Source: Candidatus Aminicenantota bacterium (GTDB lineage: Bacteria > Acidobacteriota > Aminicenantia > Aminicenantales > JAFGAV01). Taken from it: 10,495 nt of DNA. Positions 1 through 6,351 of the stretch are shown one piece after another. The stretch spans positions 1 to 10,495 of the forward strand of contig VGJG01000029.1 in the NCBI GenBank assembly GCA_016867615.1, given 5' to 3'. Under the pieces are notes generated by a model. It did no database searches. It saw only the letters and a program-made list of their open reading frames with translations, and had not been told where the DNA came from. Each line of letters begins with the position of its first letter. Position 1 is the stretch's first letter. The translations under genes and the position numbers were made by a program.

Positions 1-1
1 G

Positions 2-1264
2 AAGGGCGAGGAGGTCTACTTCTATCAGGGCGTGGATTTCATCCGCGACGTCGAGGTCGAGGCGCGCCAGGAGCTGGCCCGGTACTTCGGCTGCACGGAC
101 GTCGAGCTGCGGCCCATCAGCGGTCAGATGGCCAACGAGGTCGTCTTCAAGGGCATGGTCAAGTTCATCAATCGCGGCCGGGCCGAGGGACAGCCTCCCC
201 GCCGCATGCGGCTGGTGCTGAACAACGACCTGACCAAGGGCGGGCATCTCAGCTCCCAGCCCATGGGCGCCCTGTTCAACTACGTGGAATACGACCCCGG
301 GACGGGAAAGGAACGGGTCGCGCACCTGCCCCAGCTCAAGGACAACCCCTACAAGCCCGATGTCGACCGCCTGGCTTCCCTGCTCGACGAGCACCGGCCG
401 GAGCTCGTGGTCTTCGGCAAGAGCATGTTCCTCTACCCCGAGCCCGTGGCCTTCGTCTCCCAGCTCGTGTCCTCCTGGCCTGAGCGGCCGGTGCTGATGT
501 TCGACATGGCCCATGTCCTGGGCCTCTACGGCGCCTTCCAGGCGCCCCTGTCCGAGGGAGCGGACCTGGTGACGGGCAGCACGCACAAGACGTTCTTCGG
601 TCCCCAGCGGGGGCTCATCGCCGGCAACCTGCCCGCCGGCTCTCCGCTGCGCCCCCTGTGGGTCGAGATCAAGGGCCGCGCCTTCCCGGGTTCGACGAGC
701 AACCATCACCTGGGAACGCTCCTGGCCCTGCTCATGGCCGCTTACGAGATGAACGCCTTCAGGGACGACTACCAGACGCAGGTCCGGGCGAACGCCAAGG
801 CCTTCGCCCGGGCGCTCAAGAGCCACGGCATCCCGGTCGAGGGAGACGAGGCGGACGGGTTCACCGAGACCCACCAGGTGCTCATCCGCGTCCGCGCCTA
901 CGGACCGGGCATGGACATCGCCCGCCGGCTGGAGGAGAACAGCATCGTGGCCAACTACCAGGCGCTGCCCGACGACGAAACCTTCCTCGAATCGAGCGGC
1001 ATCCGCCTGGGCGTCCAGGAGATGACCCGCTTCGGGATGAAGGAGGGGGACTTCGACACCCTGGCCGGGCTGATCGCCGAGGTCGTCCTGCGGGGCAAGT
1101 CCGTGCGGGACGAGGTCCGGAAATACCGGAGTCGCTTCCTGAAGATGGCCTATTGCCTGCCCGAGGAGCAGGCCGTCGACCTCGCCGTTCGGGTGTGGAA
1201 GAGCGCCTTTCCCTCGCCGGGCTTCGCCGAGCGTTTCGCCGAGAGATTGAGGCGCTCCGTCTAG
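2..1264 (+). CDS. Serine hydroxymethyltransferase-like PLP enzyme (5' partial)
   Basis: The reading frame is open from base 2, so the GTG at 32 is not the real start: homologous sequence (KGEEVYFYQG) precedes it and the N-terminus lies off the window. The visible 420 residues follow the fold type I layout of SHMT. Numbering from the GTG codon, they show SGQMAN near 30-35 (SHMT: SGSQAN), GGHLS at 70-74, FDMAHVLGL at 157-165 with the PLP-pyridine Asp and following His, and GSTHKTFFGP at 182-191. Lys186 (bases 587-589) is the predicted Schiff-base lysine. FPGS and SGIRLG, with the substrate-carboxylate Arg, follow. SHMT converts serine and tetrahydrofolate to glycine and methylene-THF. This protein departs from canonical GlyA in the PLP-phosphate and folate/tyrosine loops and carries a C-terminal extension of about 50 residues, so related chemistry (another hydroxymethyl-transfer, aldolase or transaldolase activity) is possible. 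It lies 10 nt upstream of purD, probably in the same operon. Family is fairly sure, exact substrate is not. Confidence 0.8.
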   Translation, partial: KGEEVYFYQGVDFIRDVEVEARQELARYFGCTDVELRPISGQMANEVVFKGMVKFINRGRAEGQPPRRMRLVLNNDLTKGGHLSSQPMGALFNYVEYDPGTGKERVAHLPQLKDNPYKPDVDRLASLLDEHRPELVVFGKSMFLYPEPVAFVSQLVSSWPERPVLMFDMAHVLGLYGAFQAPLSEGADLVTGSTHKTFFGPQRGLIAGNLPAGSPLRPLWVEIKGRAFPGSTSNHHLGTLLALLMAAYEMNAFRDDYQTQVRANAKAFARALKSHGIPVEGDEADGFTETHQVLIRVRAYGPGMDIARRLEENSIVANYQALPDDETFLESSGIRLGVQEMTRFGMKEGDFDTLAGLIAEVVLRGKSVRDEVRKYRSRFLKMAYCLPEEQAVDLAVRVWKSAFPSPGFAERFAERLRRSV

Positions 1265-1274
1265 GGAGGCAGAG

Positions 1275-2561
1275 ATGCAGATCCTGGTCATCGGCTCGGG
1301 CGCCAGGGAGCATGCCCTGGCCTGGAAGATCTCCCAGAGCCCGCTTTGCCGGAAGCTGTACTGCGCTCCGGGCAATCCCGGGACGATGAGCCTGGGGGAG
1401 AATGTCCCCCTCAACCCCGCGGACATCGAGCGCCTGGCCGACTTCGCCCAGACGAAACGCATCGACCTGACGGTCGTCGGGCCCGAGATGCCCCTGGCCC
1501 TGGGCATCGTCGACGAATTCGAGAAGCGGAGGCTGCGCATTTTCGGGCCGAACAAGAAGGCGGCCGAGATCGAGGAGAGCAAGGTCTTCGCCAAGCAGTT
1601 CATGACCCGGCACAACATCCCCACCGCCCGCTACCGCGCCGCCTCCTCGCCGCCGCGGGCCCGGGAGATCATCAAGTCCGGGGAATTCTCCTTCCCCCTG
1701 GTGGTCAAGGCCGACGGCCTGGCGGCGGGCAAGGGAGTGTTCATCTGCCGCGCGCCCGACAAGGCCGATGAGGCCGTCCAGCGCATCATGGTCGAGAAGG
1801 AATTCGGCGACGCGGGGGCCAGGGTGCTCGTCGAGGAATTCCTGACGGGCAAGGAGGTGTCGTTCATCGCCCTGACCGACGGCATCAAGGTCCGCCCCCT
1901 GGTGTCCGTCATGGACCACAAGGCCCTGCTCGACGGCGACCAGGGGCCCAACACGGGGGGCATGGGCGCCATCTCCCCCTCGCCCTTCCTGGACAAGAAT
2001 CTGTTCGCCGAGGTCATGGACGGCATCCTCATACCGACCGTCACCAGGCTGCTCGAGGAGGGGCGCAAATTCCGGGGAGTCATCTACTGCGGCCTGATGC
2101 TGACCGAGAAGGGCCCCAAGGTCCTGGAGTACAACTGCCGTTTCGGGGACCCGGAGACCCAGCCCCAGATGCTCCGCCTGAAGAGCGACCTGGTGGAGAT
2201 CATCTCCGACGCCCTGGAGGACAACGTCCTGGCCCGGGGCATGGAATGGACCGGCCGGCCGGCCGGATGCGTCGTCCTGGCTTCGGGCGGCTATCCGGGA
2301 GCCTATGAAAAAAAGAAATGGATCCAGGGAGTGGACGACGCGGCCCGGCTCTCGGGGGTGACCGTTTTTCACGCCGGGACGAAGCTCGAGGGGGACCGCC
2401 TCCTGACCGGCGGCGGGCGGGTGCTGGCGGTCTGCGCCTCCGAGGAGACCCTGGCCGACACCATGCGGCGGATCTACAGCGGCGTGCAGCTGATCTCCTT
2501 CGAGGGGATGCACTACCGGAAGGACATCGGCGCCGGCCTCGGAGAAAAGGAGAGCCCATGA
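1275..2561 (+). CDS. purD: Phosphoribosylamine--glycine ligase (GAR synthetase)
   Basis: PurD is the ATP-grasp enzyme joining glycine to 5-phosphoribosylamine to give GAR, the second committed step of cytosolic de novo purine synthesis. The 428 residues match the usual length. Visible signatures are the N-terminal GSGAREHAL at 7-15, GPEMPL at 69-74, the ATP-grasp nucleotide loop KADGLAAGKGV at 145-155, DHK plus GDQGPNTGGMGA at 214-232, the metal/ATP-binding EYNCRFGDPETQ at 285-296, and the C-terminal LASGGYPG at 335-342 and HAGT and TGGGRVL at 366-384. The ATG at 1275 is chosen because a strong Shine-Dalgarno AGGGAGG (1263-1269) sits 5 nt upstream and the product starts exactly at the Rossmann-like MQILVIGSG. 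The stop codon overlaps the purE start (ATGA). A run of seven A (2308-2314) falls in the coding region near the C-terminal domain. The product is intact and full length. Confidence 0.97.
   Translation: MQILVIGSGAREHALAWKISQSPLCRKLYCAPGNPGTMSLGENVPLNPADIERLADFAQTKRIDLTVVGPEMPLALGIVDEFEKRRLRIFGPNKKAAEIEESKVFAKQFMTRHNIPTARYRAASSPPRAREIIKSGEFSFPLVVKADGLAAGKGVFICRAPDKADEAVQRIMVEKEFGDAGARVLVEEFLTGKEVSFIALTDGIKVRPLVSVMDHKALLDGDQGPNTGGMGAISPSPFLDKNLFAEVMDGILIPTVTRLLEEGRKFRGVIYCGLMLTEKGPKVLEYNCRFGDPETQPQMLRLKSDLVEIISDALEDNVLARGMEWTGRPAGCVVLASGGYPGAYEKKKWIQGVDDAARLSGVTVFHAGTKLEGDRLLTGGGRVLAVCASEETLADTMRRIYSGVQLISFEGMHYRKDIGAGLGEKESP
2309..2315 (+). other. A_AAA_AAG slippery heptamer within purD
   Basis: In the purD frame the codons are GAA AAA AAG, so A_AAA_AAG is in the register that permits simultaneous -1 slippage, as at E. 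coli dnaX. A GGGAG Shine-Dalgarno-like stretch (2297-2301) lies 7 nt upstream. The -1 frame is open from here into purE. The zero-frame sequence downstream is clearly the conserved PurD C-terminus, while the -1 product up to purE is arginine/proline-rich and looks meaningless. Chance, or minor slippage, is the likelier reading. Confidence 0.2.
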
Positions 2562-3061
2562 ACAGGGTGGCGATATTCATCGGCAGCGAATCGGATTACG
2601 ACGTCATCCAGGAGGCCTGCCGGGTCCTCGAGGGCTTCGGCGTCGCCTACAGCCTGGACGTGACCTCCGCCCACCGCTCGCCCGAGCGGACCCTGAGCCT
2701 GGTGCGCAAGGCCGAGGAAGAGGGCGTGTCCGTCTTCATCGCCGCCGCGGGCAAGGCGGCCCACCTGGCGGGCGTCGTGGCGGCCCACACCCTGAGGCCG
2801 GTCATCGGCGTCCCGGTGGAGAGCGCGGGACTGGGAGGCCTGGACGCGCTCCTCTCCACGGTCCAGATGCCCAAGGGCGTCCCCGTGGCGACCGTGGCCC
2901 TGGGGAAGACGGGCGCGGCCAACGCGGCCTACCTCGCCGTCCAGGTCCTCAGCCTCGCCGACCCGTCTCTGGGGAAGAAGCTGGCCGAGGACAAGAAACG
3001 CATGGCCGCCGCGGTCGAGGAATCCTCGCGCGCCCTCCGGGAGAAAAGAAAAAAGGCATGA
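2558..3061 (+). CDS. purE: N5-carboxyaminoimidazole ribonucleotide mutase (class I PurE)
   Basis: PurE interconverts N5-CAIR and CAIR (class I, working after PurK) in de novo purine synthesis and forms cytosolic octamers in known homologues. The 167 residues are full length. Seen are GSESD at 9-13 (family GSxSD), SAHRSPER at 37-44 with the catalytic-region His39, the AAGKAAHLAG loop at 63-72 (class I usually AGGAAHLPG), GVPVES at 84-89, LSTVQMPKGVPVATVALG at 99-116 and GAANAAYLA at 119-127. The conserved His and the VQMP...VPVATVA block place it in class I, not the class II AIR carboxylase type. The ATG at 2558 is chosen because it begins at MNRVAIFIGS, overlaps the purD stop by 4 nt, and has AAGGAG (2547-2552) 5 nt upstream. 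No purK is visible here, so the ATP-dependent partner must be elsewhere if the usual route is used. The C-terminus ends in a lysine-rich tail containing a second A_AAA_AAG heptamer. Confidence 0.95.
   Translation: MNRVAIFIGSESDYDVIQEACRVLEGFGVAYSLDVTSAHRSPERTLSLVRKAEEEGVSVFIAAAGKAAHLAGVVAAHTLRPVIGVPVESAGLGGLDALLSTVQMPKGVPVATVALGKTGAANAAYLAVQVLSLADPSLGKKLAEDKKRMAAAVEESSRALREKRKKA
3049..3055 (+). other. A_AAA_AAG heptamer at the purE/mtaB junction
   Basis: The last purE codons read AGA AAA AAG GCA TGA, placing A_AAA_AAG in the -1 slippery register one sense codon before the purE stop. A GGGAG motif lies at 3039-3043, 5 nt upstream. After a -1 slip the ribosome would read GGC ATG, which is exactly the mtaB frame, giving a PurE-MtaB fusion. 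The same A-rich stretch also overlaps the poor mtaB ribosome-binding region, so simple coupled reinitiation at ATGA is an alternative use of the sequence. Confidence 0.3.
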
Positions 3062-4305
3062 CTTCCTTCTGCATCCAGAATTTCGGATGCCGCGTCAATC
3101 AGGCCGAGGCGTTTGACTGGTCGGAGGAGCTCCAGCTCCGCGGTCTCCGGCCGGAGCGGGAAGCGACCCGCAGCGACCTGGTCGTGGTCAACACCTGCAC
3201 CCTGACCGCCCGGGCCGACCGGGACGTCAAGAAGTTCATCCGACTCATGGCCGGGAAAAACCCCTCGGCCCGGCTGGTGGTGGCGGGCTGCCTGGTGGAC
3301 AGGGCGCGGGCGGAGCTCGAATCCCTGCCGAACGTCTGGCGTTTTGTTTCCAACGCCGACAAAGAAGACCTTCCCCGGCTTCTCCTGGGGGACGCGCCTC
3401 AAGGGCGGCCGGGGGGCGACGTCCGTCCCTTCCGGGCCCGCGTTCCGGTCAAGGTACAGGACGGATGCGATTTCGCCTGCACGTTCTGCATCATCCCCGG
3501 CGTCCGCGGCCGGAGCGTGAGCCGGCCGCCCCGGCGGGTCCTGGAGCGTCTCGTCCGGCTCACGGAACGGGGGTTCGCCGAGGCCGTGCTGACCGGGATC
3601 CACCTCTGCTCCTACGGACGCGACCTCGAGCCGGGGGAGAGCCTGGCCGGGCTGCTCCGTTGGGCGGAGAGTCTCGCCCTCCCCCTGAAGCTCCGGCTGA
3701 GCTCCCTCGACCCGCGCTTCCTGGACTCCCCGCTGATCGACGCCCTGACGGACAGCGCGGCCGTCCAGCCCCATTTCCATGTTTCCCTCCAGCATGCCTC
3801 GGAGCGGGTGTTGAGGCGCATGGGCCGGAGGGGCGGGGCGGATTCCTACTCCCGGATCCTCGACGAGCTCAGGGCCCGCGCGCCCGAGGCCGCGCTCGGA
3901 GCGGACATCATCACCGGGTTCCCCGGAGAAACCGAAGAGGAGTTCGGGGAGTGCGTGCGTTTCCTTGAAAAATCTCCGCTGACCTATTTCCACGTCTTTT
4001 CCTATTCTCCCCGGCCCGGAACGCCCGCCGCCGCCCGGCCCGGGGTCGATCCGCGGGAGGTGAAGAAGAGGACGGCCGCCCTGCGCCTGCTGTCCGAGTC
4101 CAAGGGTAAAGCCTTCCGCTCCTCGTTCATCGGCCGGACCGTGGAGGCGCTGGTCGTGAGGCGCTCCGGCGGGTCCGTGAGCCTCCTGACCGGCAACTAC
4201 CTCGCCCTGGCCGCGCCCGACGACGGACGAACCCTCGGTCCGTCCGCGGCGGTCGAAGTCACGGGCGTCGGGAGCCGGGGACTCACGGGACGCCTCTCGG
4301 ACTGA
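3058..4305 (+). CDS. mtaB: tRNA t6A37 methylthiotransferase (MtaB family radical SAM enzyme)
   Basis: MtaB-type methylthiotransferases insert a methylthio group into t6A at position 37 of ANN-decoding tRNAs, using two [4Fe-4S] clusters and S-adenosylmethionine. The 415 residues hold the three expected modules. The N-terminal UPF0004 domain carries auxiliary-cluster cysteines Cys11 (FGCRVNQAE), Cys47 (VNTCTLTARAD) and Cys78 (VAGCLVD). The radical SAM core has KVQDGCDFACTFCIIPGVRG, with CxxxCxxC at Cys137, Cys141 and Cys144, followed by SLQHASERVLRRMGR and DIITGFPGE at 283-291, and HVFSYSPRPGTPAA at 312-325. The C-terminal TRAM-like segment spans about 355-415. The FGCRVNQ and NTCTLTARAD forms favour MtaB over MiaB and RimO. 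The start ATG at 3058 overlaps the purE stop by 4 nt. Its only close Shine-Dalgarno candidate, AAGG, ends one base from the ATG, so translation is probably coupled to purE. Confidence 0.9.
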   Translation: MTSFCIQNFGCRVNQAEAFDWSEELQLRGLRPEREATRSDLVVVNTCTLTARADRDVKKFIRLMAGKNPSARLVVAGCLVDRARAELESLPNVWRFVSNADKEDLPRLLLGDAPQGRPGGDVRPFRARVPVKVQDGCDFACTFCIIPGVRGRSVSRPPRRVLERLVRLTERGFAEAVLTGIHLCSYGRDLEPGESLAGLLRWAESLALPLKLRLSSLDPRFLDSPLIDALTDSAAVQPHFHVSLQHASERVLRRMGRRGGADSYSRILDELRARAPEAALGADIITGFPGETEEEFGECVRFLEKSPLTYFHVFSYSPRPGTPAAARPGVDPREVKKRTAALRLLSESKGKAFRSSFIGRTVEALVVRRSGGSVSLLTGNYLALAAPDDGRTLGPSAAVEVTGVGSRGLTGRLSD

Positions 4306-4308
4306 GCC

Positions 4309-6030
4309 ATGAGCCCCGTCGTCGTCCTCGCCCCCGATGTCTCGCGGAAGATCGCCGCCGGGGAGGTCATCGAGCGTCCTTTCTCCGTGGTCAAGGAGCT
4401 CGTCGAAAATTCCCTGGACGCCGGAGCCGACTCGGTCCGCATCGAGCTCGAAAGGGGCGGCCGTTCCCTCATCCGGGTCGCGGACAACGGCTGCGGCATG
4501 AGCCGCGCCGACGCGCTCCTCTGCTTCGAGCGCCATTCGACCTCGAAGCTGCGCACGGAGGAAGACCTGGAGCGGATCGCCACCCTGGGATTCCGGGGCG
4601 AGGCCCTGCCCAGCATCGCGGCCGTGTCCCTGCTGACGCTGAAGACATCGGACGGGACCGGGGCGGCGGCAACGATGATCGCCCGGAGGCCCGACGCCGA
4701 GCCGGAGGTCAGGGACGCGGCCCATCCCCGGGGGACGAGCGTCGAGGTCCGGGATCTCTTCTTCAATCTTCCGGCCCGCCGCAAGTTTCTCCGCTCGGAG
4801 GCCTCGGAGCTGAACCTCATCGCCCGGTTTGTCAGGACGATCGCCCTGGCCTTCCCCGAGGTCGGGTTCGCCCTGGTCAACGGCCGGCGGGAGATCCTGA
4901 GCTGGCCGCGCGCCGGGAGCCTGAGGGACAGGCTGTTCCAGGCCCAGGGCGGCGACGCCTCGGACCGGCTCCTGGAAATGGACGCCACCCGGGGGGAGAG
5001 CCGGTTGACGGGTTTCGCGTCCCGGCCGCCCCTGGGCCGGAGCGACAAGGCAGAGCAGCATTTCTTCGTCAACCGACGGCCGGTCAAGGACCGGGTCCTT
5101 CAGGCGGCGCTCAACCAGTCCTACCGGGGGTTGCTTGAAAAGGGCCTCCATCCCGAGGCCTTTCTTTTCCTCAGCATTCCTTACGGCGAGGTGGACGTCA
5201 ACGTCCATCCTGCCAAGTCAGAGGTCCGCTTCCTGGACTCCCAGGCGGTTTTCCGGCTGGTCGCGCAGGCCGTCGAGCGCGCCGTCCTGGGCTCGGCCGG
5301 GGTCAAGCCCCTGGAGCTGCCCGCCGAAGCGGCCGTGACGGAGGCCGGGGCTTTCTCCGTTCGAGAGCCGGGGCGGGCGGAAACGGATTTTTGGAGAGTC
5401 TCCCCCGGCGGCCGGCGCGACGCCGGCCTGCTCTTTCCGGGAAGGCCGGACGGTCCGGTCGCCCGGCCCAGGGTCCTGGGCCAGCTCAGGGACACGTACA
5501 TCGTCGCCGCGGACGAGGAGGGGCTGCAGGTCATCGACCAGCACAACGCCCATGAGAAGGTCCTGTTCGAGCAGTTCAAGGAAGCCCGGGCCGCGGGGAA
5601 GATGCCCCGCCGGCAGGTTCTTCTGCCCATTCTCTTCGACCTTCCGCCGGACCGGGCGCTTCAGGCCGAGGAAAACGCCCCGCTCTTCGAGGAAGCCGGG
5701 TTCCGGGTGGAGTTTTTGGGCGGCCGGACCTTCAGCCTCAAGGAGTTTCCGGACATCATGTCCGTCGAGGAAGCCTTGAGCGCATTCCTGTCGCTGTTGG
5801 AGGAGAGGGAAGGGCGGGGGGCGGATTGGAAACAGGACGGCATCCTGGCCTCCCTGGCCTGCCGGGCGGCGGTCAAGGCCGGACAGCCCTTGTCCGTCGA
5901 AAAAATGGAGGTGCTGGTCGAGGCCCTCTTCCGTCTGCCGCACCACGCCCTCTGTCCCCACGGCCGTCCGATCCTCGTCCGCCTGGACGTCGCCCAGATC
6001 GAGCGCGGCCTGAAGAGGCCGCCAAATTGA
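4309..6030 (+). CDS. mutL: DNA mismatch repair protein MutL
   Basis: MutL is the GHKL-ATPase mediator of mismatch repair, linking MutS to downstream nicking and excision. The N-terminal ATPase shows all expected motifs: KIAAGEV at 14-20, ELVENSLDAGA at 30-40 (Mg-ATP Asn/Glu region), DNGCGM at 59-64, RHSTSK at 75-80, GFRGEALPSI at 94-103 and GTSVEVRDLFFNLPARRKFL at 142-161. VNRRPVKD and VNVHPAKSEVRF follow in the transducer domain. After a short poorly conserved linker (about 335-385), the C-terminal dimerisation domain carries DQHNAHEKVLFE at 410-421, ACRAAVKAG at 517-525 and CPHGRP at 549-554. These correspond to the metal-dependent endonuclease motifs of MutLs from organisms lacking MutH. 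RQVLLP at 435-440 sits where the beta-clamp-binding motif is expected. At 573 residues it is slightly short for the family, mainly in the linker. It starts 3 nt after the mtaB stop with little Shine-Dalgarno, so coupling is likely. The stop codon overlaps the -35 box of the next promoter. Confidence 0.97.
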   Translation: MSPVVVLAPDVSRKIAAGEVIERPFSVVKELVENSLDAGADSVRIELERGGRSLIRVADNGCGMSRADALLCFERHSTSKLRTEEDLERIATLGFRGEALPSIAAVSLLTLKTSDGTGAAATMIARRPDAEPEVRDAAHPRGTSVEVRDLFFNLPARRKFLRSEASELNLIARFVRTIALAFPEVGFALVNGRREILSWPRAGSLRDRLFQAQGGDASDRLLEMDATRGESRLTGFASRPPLGRSDKAEQHFFVNRRPVKDRVLQAALNQSYRGLLEKGLHPEAFLFLSIPYGEVDVNVHPAKSEVRFLDSQAVFRLVAQAVERAVLGSAGVKPLELPAEAAVTEAGAFSVREPGRAETDFWRVSPGGRRDAGLLFPGRPDGPVARPRVLGQLRDTYIVAADEEGLQVIDQHNAHEKVLFEQFKEARAAGKMPRRQVLLPILFDLPPDRALQAEENAPLFEEAGFRVEFLGGRTFSLKEFPDIMSVEEALSAFLSLLEEREGRGADWKQDGILASLACRAAVKAGQPLSVEKMEVLVEALFRLPHHALCPHGRPILVRLDVAQIERGLKRPPN

Positions 6031-6056
6031 CAGGTCTCGAAGCCTTCTGCTAAGAT
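6027..6056 (+). promoter_or_regulatory. Sigma-70-type promoter for the tRNA cluster, overlapping the mutL stop
   Basis: A perfect TTGACA -35 box (6027-6032) contains the mutL TGA. An 18-nt spacer leads to TAAGAT (6051-6056, four of six consensus positions) preceded by TGC, an extended -10 element. It points at tRNA-Pro, whose mature 5' end is at 6129, which predicts a leader of roughly 65 nt removed by RNase P. The promoter is inferred from sequence only. Confidence 0.6.
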
Positions 6057-6097
6057 GGCGGCGCATTCCGTCCCGGGCGCGACAACCGACCTTTCCC

Positions 6098-6111
6098 AGC
6101 CGTCGGCGGCT
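6098..6111 (+). other. Small GC-rich hairpin in the tRNA leader
   Basis: AGCCG (6098-6102) and CGGCT (6107-6111) can pair around a TCGG loop, followed by TTTC. It lies between the predicted tRNA promoter and tRNA-Pro. It could be a processing or leader structure or a weak terminator. The T-tract is too short to call a terminator. Confidence 0.25.
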
Positions 6112-6128
6112 TTCATTCCGGCCGGGAC

Positions 6129-6203
6129 CGGGGAGTGGCGCAGCTTGGTCAGCGCGCCTGCCTTGGGAGCAGGAGGTCGTCGGTTCAAATCCGACCTCCC
6201 CGA
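6129..6203 (+). tRNA. tRNA-Pro (anticodon UGG)
   Basis: A complete cloverleaf can be drawn. The acceptor stem CGGGGAG (6129-6135) pairs with CTCCCCG (6196-6202) at all seven positions. The D-stem GCGC pairs with GCGC (6138-6141 with 6152-6155). The anticodon stem CCTGC/GCAGG encloses loop CTTGGGA with anticodon TGG at 6164-6166. The T-arm GTCGG/CCGAC encloses TTCAAAT. Discriminator is A6203 and CCA is not encoded, so a CCA-adding enzyme is required. It reads CCA and, by wobble, other proline codons. Confidence 0.96.
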
Positions 6204-6251
6204 TCGACGGACAGAGGCCGCCCGCCTCGCCAGGATGGAACGTCAGGGAGC

Positions 6252-6328
6252 GCGCCTGTAGCTCAGGTGGATAGAGCAGCTGCCTTCTAAGCAGCGGGTC
6301 GGGAGTTCGAGTCTCTCCAGGCGCGCCA
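6252..6328 (+). tRNA. tRNA-Arg (anticodon UCU), CCA encoded
   Basis: The acceptor stem GCGCCTG (6252-6258) pairs with CAGGCGC (6318-6324). The D-stem GCTC/GAGC, anticodon stem GCTGC/GCAGC around CTTCTAA (anticodon TCT at 6286-6288) and T-stem GGGAG/CTCTC (one G-U pair) around TTCGAGT complete the cloverleaf. The discriminator is G6325 and CCA follows at 6326-6328. It reads AGA/AGG arginine codons. It lies 48 nt after tRNA-Pro and is probably co-transcribed with it. Confidence 0.96.
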
Positions 6329-6338
6329 CAACGGCTCG

Positions 6339-6345
6339 AGAGAGG
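6339..6345 (+). promoter_or_regulatory. Ribosome-binding site deciding the start of the truncated ORF
   Basis: AGAGAGG ends 6 nt before the ATG at 6352 and directly abuts the alternative ATG at 6346. The spacing favours 6352 as the original start of the aminotransferase remnant. Confidence 0.5.
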
Positions 6346-6351
6346 ATGCCC

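Noticed and set aside
2251..2266. (CCGG)x4 palindromic run
   Set aside because: It falls within purD codons for Thr-Gly-Arg-Pro-Ala-Gly in a conserved stretch. GC-rich codon choice explains it.
882..2513. A 543-codon minus-strand frame opposite the SHMT-like gene and purD
   Set aside because: It covers conserved purD motifs in antisense, has low-complexity composition and no plausible start signal. It is a GC-driven artefact.
2318..2557. N-terminal extension of purE in its own frame from the ATG at 2318
   Set aside because: The extension is Arg/Pro-rich, overlaps the conserved PurD C-terminus, and the ATG at 2558 has a good ribosome-binding site and matches the family N-terminus.
2929..5208. 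A 759-codon open frame on the minus strand opposite purE, mtaB and mutL
   Set aside because: It is a shadow of strongly homologous + strand genes. The translation is Gly/Pro/Arg/Glu-rich with no recognisable domain, as expected for antisense frames in GC-rich coding DNA.
6055..6261. 68-codon + strand open frame running across the tRNA leader and tRNA-Pro
   Set aside because: It is a chance frame over a tRNA gene, without a ribosome-binding site or protein-like composition.
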